Shown here one piece after another: positions 42,577 to 51,084 of a DNA stretch of 64,000 bases. This stretch comes from Halobacterium wangiae (GTDB lineage: Archaea; Halobacteriota; Halobacteria; Halobacteriales; Halobacteriaceae): NCBI RefSeq assembly GCF_021249345.1, contig NZ_CP089588.1:620001-684000 (forward strand). The letters are read 5' to 3'. Made by a program: the position numbers and the translations under genes. The notes beneath the pieces are model-generated. The model was not told the DNA's origin. It made no database searches and worked only from the letters and a program-made list of their open reading frames with translations. Every line of letters starts with the position of its first letter. The first letter of the stretch is position 1.

Positions 42577-43347
42577 ATGGCGCGAATCGAGGACCTCCGC
42601 GTGTACCCGGTGAAGGGGCTGGACGGCGTGTCCATCGACGAGGCCGCGGTGCTGGACGGCGGGACGCTCGCGGGCGACCGCGAGTTCGCCCTCTTCGACG
42701 CCGACGGCGACGTCGTCAACGGGAAGCGGACGTCCCGCGTCCACGAACTGCAGACGGCGTTCGACCCCGAGACGACCGAACTCACCGTCGCCGTCGACGG
42801 CGAGCGACGGACGTTCGACCTGGACGCGGACCGCGAGCGAGCGGCCGACTGGTTCGGCGACGTCTTCGACCTCGACTTGACCCTCGAACGAGACGAGTCG
42901 CTGGGGTTCGTCGACCGCCGCGAGATGGGGCCGTCGGTCGTCAGCACGGCGACGCTCCGGGAGGTCGCGTCGTGGTTCAAGGAGATGACCGTCGAGGGTG
43001 CACGTCGGCGGCTCCGCGCGAACGTCGAGGTGTCCGGCGTCCCGCCGTTCTGGGAGGACCGGTTCGTCGGTGACGACGCACCCGGCTTCGTGGCGGGCGG
43101 CGTCCGCTTCGAGGGCGTAACGCCGTGTGCCCGCTGCGTGGTCCCCGAACGCGACCCGGAGACGGGCGAACCGACCCCCGAGTTCCGCGAGCGATTCGTC
43201 GCCAGGCGCCGCGAGACGTTCCCGGAGTGGGCGGACGTCGACGCCTTCGACCACTACTACACGCTGATGCTAATCGCCCGGGTGCCTGAGTCCGACCGCG
43301 GACGGACGCTCCACGTGGGCGACGACGTCTCCGTCGTCGAGACCTGA
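42577..43347 (+). CDS. MOSC domain-containing protein
   Basis: A 256-residue protein. MARIEDLRVYPVKGLDGVSI starts the MOSC N-terminal beta barrel, and the MOSC domain proper (about 105-250) has RLRANVEVSGVPPFWEDRFV and VTPCARCVVPERDPETGEPT, where the cysteine of TPCARC corresponds to the conserved MOSC cysteine. MOSC proteins bind molybdenum cofactor and transfer sulfur or reduce N-hydroxylated compounds. No molybdoenzyme is adjacent. Confidence 0.88.
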   Translation: MARIEDLRVYPVKGLDGVSIDEAAVLDGGTLAGDREFALFDADGDVVNGKRTSRVHELQTAFDPETTELTVAVDGERRTFDLDADRERAADWFGDVFDLDLTLERDESLGFVDRREMGPSVVSTATLREVASWFKEMTVEGARRRLRANVEVSGVPPFWEDRFVGDDAPGFVAGGVRFEGVTPCARCVVPERDPETGEPTPEFRERFVARRRETFPEWADVDAFDHYYTLMLIARVPESDRGRTLHVGDDVSVVET

Positions 43348-43449
43348 GGGGCGTCCCGTCCACGCCGCCAGAGCTCCCCGCTCGGTCCAAATTTCACGCC
43401 TGATACTCCCACACAAAGATTGAAGAGCGTCGCCCCGGGACCGCCCCGT

Positions 43450-43902
43450 ATGCCGGTGACGTTCCGCATGGAACTCCGCTCGACGGAGACGCGCCCGTCG
43501 AAGGAGACCCAGGAGAGCGTGCTGCCCGCGATGTCACAGAAGTTCGGGCAGCGCGTGACCATCCGGTCGGCGGAACTCGGGCCGGAGGACCGCCTGCGCG
43601 CGGCGACGATCGGCACCGTCGACGTCCAGGACACGGACGTCCTGCGGGAGCTGTACGAGTACGTCAAACCACACCGCCTCGTCAAGGTCGGCAGCATCAA
43701 GACGAACGACGACGGCGGCGTCGTCACACGGAAGACACACGAGGTGGACCGCGAGAACGTAGACAGCCAGGAGCGCTTCTGCGTAATCGGTGAGGTGCGC
43801 GGCGACCTCCTCATCCGCGTCCACGGCGACAGCGGGCAGCGCGGTCGAACGGTGCGGGACGGCGGGAAGCCACTCAAACGAGACAGCGCCGGACGAGACT
43901 GA
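43450..43902 (+). CDS. Conserved protein of unknown function
   Basis: A 150-residue protein starting MPVTFRMELRSTETRPSKET. It has KFGQRVTIRSAELGPEDRLR, LYEYVKPHRLVKVGSIKTND and a C-terminal strand pair CVIGEVRGDLLIRVHGDSGQ, suggesting a small alpha/beta fold. The in-frame ATG at 43468 is an alternative start. I cannot assign a family. Confidence 0.6.
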   Translation: MPVTFRMELRSTETRPSKETQESVLPAMSQKFGQRVTIRSAELGPEDRLRAATIGTVDVQDTDVLRELYEYVKPHRLVKVGSIKTNDDGGVVTRKTHEVDRENVDSQERFCVIGEVRGDLLIRVHGDSGQRGRTVRDGGKPLKRDSAGRD

Positions 43903-44008
43903 TACTGGACCGTCTGGGGTGTCGATACTCTCGCTGCAGGAACGCTAGCTGTCGCTGTGTGGGTCGGTGTTCGCTACGCGGACGCGTCGCTGGTCGGCGT
44001 CGCGTCGT

Positions 44009-44014
44009 AAAAAG
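44009..44014 (-). terminator. Oligo-T tract after cspA
   Basis: On the minus strand a run of five T (44013-44009) lies about 30 bases after the cspA stop, within AGCTTTTTACG. AAGCTT-like sequences on both sides (44011-44016 and 44037-44043) can pair weakly. Confidence 0.4.
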
Positions 44015-44041
44015 CTGAATTTCGTTGTTGTCGGAGAAAGC

Positions 44042-44236
44042 TTACAGGCGGGTGACGTTGGTCGCGCGCGGACCCTTGTCGGCCTGCTCGATGTCGAACT
44101 CCACTTCCTGTCCCTCCTCGAGGTCCGGACCGCCAACGTCTTCCATGTGGAAGAAAACGTCCTCGTCCTCGTCCTCAGTCTCGATGAAACCGTAACCGCC
44201 CGTGTCGTTGAAGAAGTCAACCTTACCGTTTGCCAT
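44042..44236 (-). CDS. cspA: Cold-shock domain protein
   Basis: A 64-residue single cold-shock domain. [20 protein letters not shown] contains RNP1 (GGYGFIE) and [10 protein letters not shown] contains RNP2 (VFFHM), the two RNA-binding strands; the loop between them is acidic (DEDEDED), a halophilic adaptation. It acts as a single-stranded RNA/DNA chaperone. The short product and the ATG at 44236 match the family length exactly. Confidence 0.95.
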   Translation of the reverse strand: MANGKVDFFNDTGGYGFIETEDEDEDVFFHMEDVGGPDLEEGQEVEFDIEQADKGPRATNVTRL

Positions 44237-44363
44237 TGCAATTACTCCGAGGCGCGATACACGGATAACACTTGCGAGGGTCGGAGTACCACGACCCACT
44301 GCCCGGCTGTCCGTGAAATCCAGTTCACGAAACGCCCTTGTCTGGCCCCTGCGACCCGCCAGT

Positions 44364-44900
44364 ATGCCCGGTCCGCTGTTCCTCGACGGTGACGCCGTCT
44401 CGTTGCACCCCGCAGTCGAGGCCGACGTCCCGTTCCTCGTGGAGACCGCCAACGACCCGCGCGTGCGAGCGACGCGAACCAGTCCGTTGCCGAAGAGGGC
44501 CGACACCTACCGCGACCGCCTCGGCGGGATGCTCGGCCGGCACGACGAGACGCTCGCGCTGCTCGTCTGCGTGGACGGGGAGCGCGTGGGCTTCCTCTAC
44601 CTCCTGCGAGAGAATCCCGGCGACCGCGTGCACCGGAAAGCCGAACTCGCCTACTGGTTCGCGCCCGACCACTGGGGGAACGGCTACGCGACGGAAGCGG
44701 CCGACCTGGCGGTCGGCCACGCCTTCGACGGCATCGGCCTCCACAAGGTCACCGCGAAAGCGTACGAGTCGAACGAGGCGTCCCGGCGCGTGCTGGAGAA
44801 GGTCGGCTTCTCCGAGGAGGGGTGCTTCGAGCGCGAGGCGTACGTAGACGGGGAGTGGGTCGACTACCGCCGGTACGGCCTGCTCAGCGAGGACTACTGA
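44364..44900 (+). CDS. GNAT N-acetyltransferase (RimJ/RimL-like)
   Basis: A 178-residue GNAT protein. [20 protein letters not shown] (about 93-112) is the acetyl-CoA-binding motif A, and [20 protein letters not shown] with KVGFSEEG follows the RimJ/RimL pattern of ribosomal-protein or small-molecule N-acetyltransferases. Substrate unknown. The ATG at 44364 begins shortly before the first strand. It is divergent from cspA. Confidence 0.85.
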   Translation: MPGPLFLDGDAVSLHPAVEADVPFLVETANDPRVRATRTSPLPKRADTYRDRLGGMLGRHDETLALLVCVDGERVGFLYLLRENPGDRVHRKAELAYWFAPDHWGNGYATEAADLAVGHAFDGIGLHKVTAKAYESNEASRRVLEKVGFSEEGCFEREAYVDGEWVDYRRYGLLSEDY

Positions 44901-45002
44901 CGACCCCCGAGGTGAGCGACGGTCGGAACCAGCCAACCGACGGACAGCACCGGGACGGAGCAACCCGGAGGAATTTAAGCGTCCACTGCGTGGCTACCCG
45001 CG

Positions 45003-45692
45003 ATGAGGATATCGACTGGCGTCTCCGGGCTCGACAGCCTCCTCGACGGGGGGTTGCCGGCTCGCCGCCTCTACACGCTGAGCGGGCCGCCGGGCAGCGG
45101 GAAGACGACGCTCGCGGCCCAGTACGTCACCGAGGGCATCCGGAACGGCGAGGACGTGCTGTACGTGACGATGCACGAGACCCGAAACGAACTCGTCGAG
45201 GACATGTCGAACTACGAGTTCGGCTTCGAGCGCGCCGCCAACTCCGAGCGATTCGAGTTCCTGAACCTCACGCGCGAGCGCTCCCGGCGGTCGCTCACCC
45301 AGTACGGCCGGGAGTCCGGGCTCTCCTCGCGGCTCGCGTCGATGATCCGCCAGGAGGACTACGACCGCGTCGTCGTCGACTCGACGATGCTGCTCGCGCA
45401 CTTCGCGGACGACTCGGAGGCCGAGGTGACCCACTTCGCGACGGGGCTGAAACAGACGGACGCCACCGTACTCCTGGTCTCGGAGATGACGGACCCGACG
45501 GCGTACGCCGAGGAGCACTACCTTGCCCACGGCGTCGTCTTCCTCCACAACTTCCTCGAGGAGGGCGGGATGACCCGGGGCATCCAGCTGGTGAAGATGC
45601 GCGGGACGAACATCGACTGCGACATCCGGGACGTGACGTTCACGGGCTCCGGACTCCAGGTCGACCCCGGACGGAAAGTCCGGCCACAGTGA
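45003..45692 (+). CDS. KaiC/RecA-like ATPase
   Basis: A 229-residue protein. The KaiC-type start MRISTGVSGLDSLLDGGLPA leads to an intact Walker [16 protein letters not shown] (K34), and a Walker B-like RVVVDSTMLLAHF (about 120-132). It lacks a second domain. Haloarchaea have many such short KaiC-like proteins, often next to sensor genes; function is not known. TTTAA at 44974-44978 lies 25 bases before the ATG. The stop overlaps the next gene by one base. Confidence 0.85.
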   Translation: MRISTGVSGLDSLLDGGLPARRLYTLSGPPGSGKTTLAAQYVTEGIRNGEDVLYVTMHETRNELVEDMSNYEFGFERAANSERFEFLNLTRERSRRSLTQYGRESGLSSRLASMIRQEDYDRVVVDSTMLLAHFADDSEAEVTHFATGLKQTDATVLLVSEMTDPTAYAEEHYLAHGVVFLHNFLEEGGMTRGIQLVKMRGTNIDCDIRDVTFTGSGLQVDPGRKVRPQ

Positions 45693-46135
45693 TGTACGAG
45701 GACTCGTTCTCAACGAACTGGGACGGCGACGAACTGGACCGCGAGGAGGCCATCTGGCGGGCGTACGCGCTGGGCGTGGCGGCGGCGCTCGGCGAACAGC
45801 ACCCCGAGGAGTACCGGCAGCTCGTCGCCGCGACGGGGCGTTCGCTGGTGGAGATGGCCTACGACGAGGGGAAGAGTTCGGCGGCGGACCTTGACAGCCG
45901 GCTGGCGTCGGGGGCGGCCGAGGAGGACGTCGGCGACTTCCCGTCGCGCGAGCGGGCGGTGTGGTCGAAGCTCATCTCCTACCGCGAGGAGACGGGCGAC
46001 GACATCGAGCCGGGCCGCGGGGGCGGTCGCGACCGGGACGACCTGCCCGAGTTCCTCTACCGCATCGACCTCGACGCCCTCGACCGCGACGACCTCTCCA
46101 GACTCCGGCTTCCGGAGTTCCTCTCCCGGAAGTAA
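45692..46135 (+). CDS. Unknown protein coupled to the KaiC-like ATPase
   Basis: A 147-residue soluble acidic protein. EEAIWRAYALGVAAALGEQH (about 19-38) and ERAVWSKLISYREETGDDIE are helical; the C-terminal part, RIDLDALDRDDLSRLRLPEF, ends LSRK. The ATG is inside the stop of the ATPase gene (TGATG), so the two are translated together and may interact. No family recognised. Confidence 0.65.
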   Translation: MYEDSFSTNWDGDELDREEAIWRAYALGVAAALGEQHPEEYRQLVAATGRSLVEMAYDEGKSSAADLDSRLASGAAEEDVGDFPSRERAVWSKLISYREETGDDIEPGRGGGRDRDDLPEFLYRIDLDALDRDDLSRLRLPEFLSRK

Positions 46136-46172
46136 TAGTTACTTTCTTAACGTTTCGTGGCGAGGCACTGAC

Positions 46173-46817
46173 ATGGACCACGCGAGTGGGCCGGACCACA
46201 CCACCCAGGCCCTGGAGACCACCACGGGGGACTGCGTGTCGGTCCGGACGCCGGAGGGGGACGTGAACGTCGAACCCGGCGAGTCGGCGCGCCTGCACAC
46301 CACGAGCGAGAGTGGGTTCTCGGTCACGACGTGGCGCGAGGACGCCACCCTGAACGTCGCCGTGGAGCGCGACGGCGACGACGCGGTCGACGTGGAACTC
46401 GAACTCCCCGGCGACTGCCGCGTCGGGTCGGTCTCCACCGGGTCGGGCGACGTGGTCGTCCGCGACGTCGACGGCGCGCCCGCGGTCGAGACGGCGGGCG
46501 GCGACGTCCGCATCTCCGGGACGACGGGCGTCCAGTCGGTGTGGACCGGCGACGGCGACGCGGCCGTGTCGGTCGCCACCCTCCCCCGAGACGCCACCGT
46601 CGAGACGGTCGACGGCGACGTGACCCTGGCCCTCAGCCCGACCCTCGACGCGACCGTCGAGCTGCACGTCCGGGACGGCGACGTGAACAGGCCCACGGAC
46701 GTGTTCGACGACGTCGAGGAGCAGTCGACCGAGTACGTCCGTGGCGTCCTCGGGGACGGCGATCGGTGGCTCACCGCGAAGACCGGAAGTGGCGACGCCA
46801 CCGTACAGCGCACGTGA
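46173..46817 (+). CDS. DUF4097-like beta-rich protein
   Basis: A 214-residue protein with repeating beta strands: GDCVSVRTPEGDVNVEPGES, then VSTGSGDVVVRDVDGAPAVE, TAGGDVRISGTTGVQSVWTG and VETVDGDVTLALSPTLDATV. Spacing of Gly-Asp turns every 20-25 residues suggests a right-handed beta helix like DUF4097 adhesin-type proteins. There is no signal peptide. TTCTTAAC (46144-46151) is about 25 bases before the ATG. Confidence 0.7.
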   Translation: MDHASGPDHTTQALETTTGDCVSVRTPEGDVNVEPGESARLHTTSESGFSVTTWREDATLNVAVERDGDDAVDVELELPGDCRVGSVSTGSGDVVVRDVDGAPAVETAGGDVRISGTTGVQSVWTGDGDAAVSVATLPRDATVETVDGDVTLALSPTLDATVELHVRDGDVNRPTDVFDDVEEQSTEYVRGVLGDGDRWLTAKTGSGDATVQRT

Positions 46818-46853
46818 GGACCGCCTCTGCGGCCGCTAGTTTCTCGGCGTTCG

Positions 46854-48563
46854 CTAGTCCCGCTTGACCGCCGGGTTCGTCACCGCGCCCTCCGCGGCGG
46901 AGCCGAACTGATCGCCGTACTTCCGGAGGACGCCCGCGTCGTAGCGCGGGTCCGGTTCCGACCACTGTTCGCGTCGCTCGGCAAGTTCGGCGTCGGAGAG
47001 CGCGACGGAGAGTTCGCGGCTCGGCACGTCCACGGTGACCTCGTCGCCGTCCTCGAGGAGTGCGATTGGGCCGCCGCTGGCGGCCTCCGGGGCGACGTGG
47101 CCGACCATCGGCCCCCGCGTCGCGCCGGAGAACCGACCGTCCGTCAGCAGTGCGACGTCGTCCTCGTGGCCCTGGCCGACGACGGCGGCGGTGACGCCGA
47201 GCATCTCGCGCATCCCCGGGCCGCCGCGCGGGCCCTCGTTGCGGATGACGATGACGTCGCCCGACTCGATGTGGCCCTCCTGGACGTACGCCATGGCGTC
47301 CTCCTCGGACTCGAAGATTCGAGCGGGGCCAGTGTGTTCGGTCTCGTCCTCCCCGGTGACCTTCAGCACCGCGCCGTCCGGCGCGAGGTTACCAGTCAGA
47401 ACGGTGATGGCGCCCGTCTCGTGGAACGGGTCGTCGACGGGGCGGAGGAAGTCCACGTCCTCCTCGACGGACCCATCGACGCCGAGGTGGTCGAGTTCCT
47501 CGGCGAGCGTGCGCCCGGTGACGGTGAGCGCGTCGCCGTGGACCAGTCCCGCGTTGAGCAGGCGCCGGAGGACGACCGGGACACCGCCGACCTCGTGGAG
47601 GTCGTTCATCACGCGCGTTCCTCCGGGCTGGAGTTTCGCGATCTTCGGCGTGCGGTCGCTGATGGTGTTGAAGTCCTCGATGTCGAGGTCGACGCCGGCC
47701 TCCGCGGCGAGCGCGAGCAGGTGGAGCACGGCGTTCGTCGACCCGCCGAGCGCGACCTGCACTGCGATGGCGTTCTCGAAGGATTCTCTGGAGAGTACGT
47801 CGGAGGGCCGGCGGCGCTCCTGGACGCACTCGACGGCGAGTTCGCCCGCGCGAGCGGCGGTCTCGTAGCGCTCCTCGCTCTCCGCGGGCGGGCTCGCGGA
47901 GCCCAGCGGCGCCAGCCCGAGCGCTTCGCTAATCGAGGCCATCGTGTTCGCGGTGAACATCCCGCCGCAGGAGCCCGCCCCGGGGCACGCGTGGCGCTCC
48001 ATCTCGTCGAGTTCGTCCTCGCTCATGTCGCCCGAGGCGACGGAGCCGACGCCCTCGAAGACGTTCTGCACCGTGACCTCGCGGCCCTCGTGCTCGCCGG
48101 GCATGATCGAGCCCCCGTAGAGGAAGACGGTCGGGAGGTCCGTACGGATGGCCGCGATCATCATCCCGGGGAGGTTCTTGTCGCAGCCGGCCACCGTGAC
48201 GAGGCCGTCCATGCGCTCGCCGAACGCGACGAGTTCGACGCTGTCCGCGATGACCTCCCGGGAGATGAGCGACGCGCGCATCCCCTCGGTCCCCATCGAG
48301 ATGGCGTCCGAGATGGTGATGGTGCCGAACTCGATGGGCATCCCGTCACCGCTCTCGACGCCCTCGATGGCGCCCTCGGCCACGTCGTCGAGGTGGACGT
48401 TGCAGGGCGTGACGTCCGCCGCCGGGTTCGCGACGCCGACCATCGGCGAGGAGAAGTCCGCGTCGTCGTAGCCCATCGCGCGGAACATCGCGCGGTGGGG
48501 CGCCCGTTCGACGCCCTCCGTCACGTCGTTGCTCGGGAGGTCCGGGTCCTTCTGGTTGTGCAT
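46854..48563 (-). CDS. ilvD: Dihydroxy-acid dehydratase
   Basis: A 569-residue enzyme of valine, leucine and isoleucine synthesis that dehydrates 2,3-dihydroxy acids. The iron-sulfur cysteines are visible in DVTPCNVHL (about 50-58), VAGCDKNLPGMM and CPGAGSCGGMFTANTM. The ATG at 48563 starts MHNQKDPDLPSNDVTEGVER. Length matches IlvD and the branch-point sugar-acid dehydratases are excluded by the strong IlvD motifs. No other ilv gene is adjacent. Confidence 0.95.
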   Translation of the reverse strand: MHNQKDPDLPSNDVTEGVERAPHRAMFRAMGYDDADFSSPMVGVANPAADVTPCNVHLDDVAEGAIEGVESGDGMPIEFGTITISDAISMGTEGMRASLISREVIADSVELVAFGERMDGLVTVAGCDKNLPGMMIAAIRTDLPTVFLYGGSIMPGEHEGREVTVQNVFEGVGSVASGDMSEDELDEMERHACPGAGSCGGMFTANTMASISEALGLAPLGSASPPAESEERYETAARAGELAVECVQERRRPSDVLSRESFENAIAVQVALGGSTNAVLHLLALAAEAGVDLDIEDFNTISDRTPKIAKLQPGGTRVMNDLHEVGGVPVVLRRLLNAGLVHGDALTVTGRTLAEELDHLGVDGSVEEDVDFLRPVDDPFHETGAITVLTGNLAPDGAVLKVTGEDETEHTGPARIFESEEDAMAYVQEGHIESGDVIVIRNEGPRGGPGMREMLGVTAAVVGQGHEDDVALLTDGRFSGATRGPMVGHVAPEAASGGPIALLEDGDEVTVDVPSRELSVALSDAELAERREQWSEPDPRYDAGVLRKYGDQFGSAAEGAVTNPAVKRD

Positions 48564-48760
48564 GCACGTGCAAGGGGGCTGTGCGTGTTAAGATGTATCG
48601 ACCGGACAGATGTTGCCGTTTCGACCGAACACGTTTCGCCGACAGTTTTTCCGTCTCCAGCTTCCGGGTCAGAGAGCGCCCTCGCCGTCTGGATACGCCA
48701 GGGGGAGTCGGTCCATCCGGCACCGAAACCACCTTGGGGTGGGGCGGGCCACTCGGGAGC

Positions 48761-49729
48761 ATGGACGCCACCGTCGCCGTCGTGCACTACCCCGAGGGCG
48801 CGGGGCACGCGACGCGAATGCTCGCCGTCGCGCGGGAACTGGAGGCGCGCGGCGCGACGGTAGAACTCGCCGGCGGCGGGCCAGGCGAGCGGTTCGTCGA
48901 ACTGCTCGGCTACGAGGAGTACGTGCCGACGGTCGTGGACTTCATCGGGGACTACCAGGGCGGCGGGTCGCTGCGGGACGTCCTCACGGGGAGCGTCCCC
49001 GACGCGGTGCGCCGGGTCCGGGACGTGGCGCAGTGGCTCCGGCGCGTGGACGCGGACTGCGTCGTCACGGACGACATGTTCGCGTCCGTGGCGGCGGTGC
49101 TCGCCCGCGTCCCGCAGTACGTCTGCACGCACAACACCCCCGGCTACTACGACGACCTCGCCGAGCGCGTTGGCGCGGCCGTGCTGACGAGACAGCAGGT
49201 GTGGGCGAGCCGGCGCTTCTTCTACCCCGCGGTGTGGCCCGAACGCGACGGCGACCCGCGCGGCGTCGAGCGCGTCCCACCGCTCGCACTCGACGTCCCG
49301 CTCAACGCCGAGGAGACGCCGGACGTGGACGTACTGATCTCGCCGAGTACGTACTCGACGGCGCTCGACGACGTGGCCGACCGCCTCCGGGACGCGGGGA
49401 GGGACGTCACGGTGGTCGGCGGGGAGGACTGGACGACGGTCGCGTCGATGCTGCCGGTGCTCCGCGAGGCCAGCGTCGTCGTCTGCCCGGGCTACTCGAC
49501 GGTGATGGAGGCTGCCGTCGCCGGGACGCCCTGCGTCGTCTACCCGTTCACGAGCGAGCAGCGCGGCGTCGCGCGGTTCGTCGAGCGTGGCGGCGAATCA
49601 GGCTTCGCGGTCGCCGAGACGCCCGCCGACGCGGTCGCAGCGGTGGAGAATCCGCCCGACCCGCCGTCGTTCGAGAACGGCGCACCGGTGGTGGCCGAGC
49701 GGGTGGCCGATGACCTCGACTACGAGTAA
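48761..49729 (+). CDS. Glycosyltransferase, MurG/GT28-like
   Basis: A 322-residue GT-B protein. MDATVAVVHYPEGAGHATRM holds the Gly-rich N-terminal loop GAGHATRML, typical for lipid-linked glycosyltransferases that act on the cytoplasmic face. The C-terminal part SVVVCPGYSTVMEAAVAGTP (about 242-261) matches the nucleotide-sugar-binding region. The donor and acceptor are unknown; cell-surface glycolipid or glycoprotein synthesis is plausible. The ATG at 48761 is preferred over a longer, low-complexity extension. Confidence 0.82.
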   Translation: MDATVAVVHYPEGAGHATRMLAVARELEARGATVELAGGGPGERFVELLGYEEYVPTVVDFIGDYQGGGSLRDVLTGSVPDAVRRVRDVAQWLRRVDADCVVTDDMFASVAAVLARVPQYVCTHNTPGYYDDLAERVGAAVLTRQQVWASRRFFYPAVWPERDGDPRGVERVPPLALDVPLNAEETPDVDVLISPSTYSTALDDVADRLRDAGRDVTVVGGEDWTTVASMLPVLREASVVVCPGYSTVMEAAVAGTPCVVYPFTSEQRGVARFVERGGESGFAVAETPADAVAAVENPPDPPSFENGAPVVAERVADDLDYE

Positions 49730-49801
49730 CCGCACGGTCCCGTAGCGGGCAGGCTTGCCACCGGCGGAACCACCTTCACGGGGGGCGGCGAACTGACGCC
49801 T

Positions 49802-50770
49802 ATGACTACGCGGGTCGAGACCGGCGGCCGCCTCCACTTCGGCTTCCTCAACCTCTCGCTGGCGAACGAGCGGCTGTACGGGAGTCTCGGCGTCGGCCTC
49901 GACCAGCCACGGGTGATCGTCGAAGCCGAGCGCGCCGAGCGAGTGGTCTGCACCCACGACCGGGCGCGTGAGTACGTCGAGCGCTCGTGCTCGCTCCTCG
50001 ACGTTCCGGGCGCGGACGTCGCAGTCCGGGCGGAACTCCCGGTGCACGTCGGTCTCGGCTCCGGCACGCAACTCGCGCTCGCGGTGCTGGCGGCCGTCGC
50101 ACGGGCCCACGACCGGACCCCAGAGGTTCGGGCGCGCGCCCCGGAACTCGGGCGCGGCGGCCGGAGCGGCGTGGGCGTCGCGACCTTCGAGTCCGGCGGG
50201 TTCGTGCTGGACGCCGGCCACCCGACGGAGCGGTTCACGACCGACCGACCACCGCGCGGCGAGTGGACGGTCCCGCCGGTCGCCGCCCGCCACGACGTGC
50301 CCACGGACTGGCGCTTCGTGCTCGTGCTCCCGGACGCGCCGCCGGGGAAGTCCGACGAAGGCGAGGACGAGAGCATGCGCGCGGCGGTGGAGTCGGCCGA
50401 GGGCGGGTTGGCGGACCGCATCTCCGGCGTGGTGACGCGCCGGGTGCTCCCCGCGCTGGCGACCGGCGACGTGGAGGAGTTCGGTGCCGGGGTCGCGGCG
50501 GTCGGCCGCCTCAACGGCGCGTGGTACGCCGACGAGCAGGGTGGCGTCTACCGGCCGCCCGCGGGCGCCATCGTGGACGGACTCGCGGACAGCCCCGCCG
50601 TCTCCGGCGCCGGGCAGTCGTCGTGGGGGCCGGCGGTGTACGGCGTCACGGACGAGGCCCGCGCGAGCGCGGCGGAGGCTGCGGGACGCGACGCACTCGA
50701 CGCGGCGGGCGTCGACGGCGACGTCCTCGTCGTCGCACCCCGGAACACCGGCGCGACAATCGAGGACTGA
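49802..50770 (+). CDS. Beta-ribofuranosylaminobenzene 5'-phosphate synthase
   Basis: A 322-residue GHMP-superfamily protein. MTTRVETGGRLHFGFLNLSL, LPVHVGLGSGTQLALAVLAA (about 80-99, the phosphate-binding GLGSGTQ motif) and RGGRSGVGVATFESGGFVLD are diagnostic. The enzyme condenses 4-hydroxybenzoate or p-aminobenzoate with PRPP in tetrahydromethanopterin synthesis. The haloarchaeal homologue need not make true methanopterin, but its presence with mch suggests a methanopterin-like C1 carrier. Its ATG follows the glycosyltransferase by 72 bases. Confidence 0.88.
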   Translation: MTTRVETGGRLHFGFLNLSLANERLYGSLGVGLDQPRVIVEAERAERVVCTHDRAREYVERSCSLLDVPGADVAVRAELPVHVGLGSGTQLALAVLAAVARAHDRTPEVRARAPELGRGGRSGVGVATFESGGFVLDAGHPTERFTTDRPPRGEWTVPPVAARHDVPTDWRFVLVLPDAPPGKSDEGEDESMRAAVESAEGGLADRISGVVTRRVLPALATGDVEEFGAGVAAVGRLNGAWYADEQGGVYRPPAGAIVDGLADSPAVSGAGQSSWGPAVYGVTDEARASAAEAAGRDALDAAGVDGDVLVVAPRNTGATIED

Positions 50771-50820
50771 CCGACCGACGGCGAGAGCCACTGCCACAAT
50801 CCACGGCTGCGGGGTGGACT

Positions 50821-50988
50821 GGAAGGGGCGACTGGCTCGACAGGCGAGGCGACGCAAACACGCCAACGAGCGAAGCGAGTGAGCGCGCACAGCGAGCGCG
50901 GGGCCGACCACCGGGAGGCCTCGGCTTGCTCGAACGGTGACTGGAGGGAACCGTGAGAGCCGCAGCCGTCGAGCCAGTCGGGGCTTCC
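50821..50988. repeat. Imperfect inverted repeat in a 314-base intergenic region
   Basis: The stretch 50771-51084 holds no gene that I can support. Arms 50821-50841 and 50968-50988 are 21 bases each and match as reverse complements at 18 positions, sharing the core GACTGGCTCGAC / GTCGAGCCAGTC. Between them runs GAGCGAAGCGAGTGAGCGC, a string I recall from many haloarchaeal intergenic repeats. It has no coding potential; a repetitive palindromic or MITE-like element is the likely nature. Confidence 0.5.
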
Positions 50989-51084
50989 TGGGAGTTCTCT
51001 GTGGTGTCGTGGCCGACAGTGTGAGAGACACCAGCGACCCCCTGACGGCAAAAGACGTAAACGCTACCCACGCGAGTCGGGGGT

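Noticed and set aside
47097-48863. A 588-codon plus-strand open frame antisense to ilvD
   Set aside because: ilvD on the other strand is unmistakable, and the antisense product has no motif.
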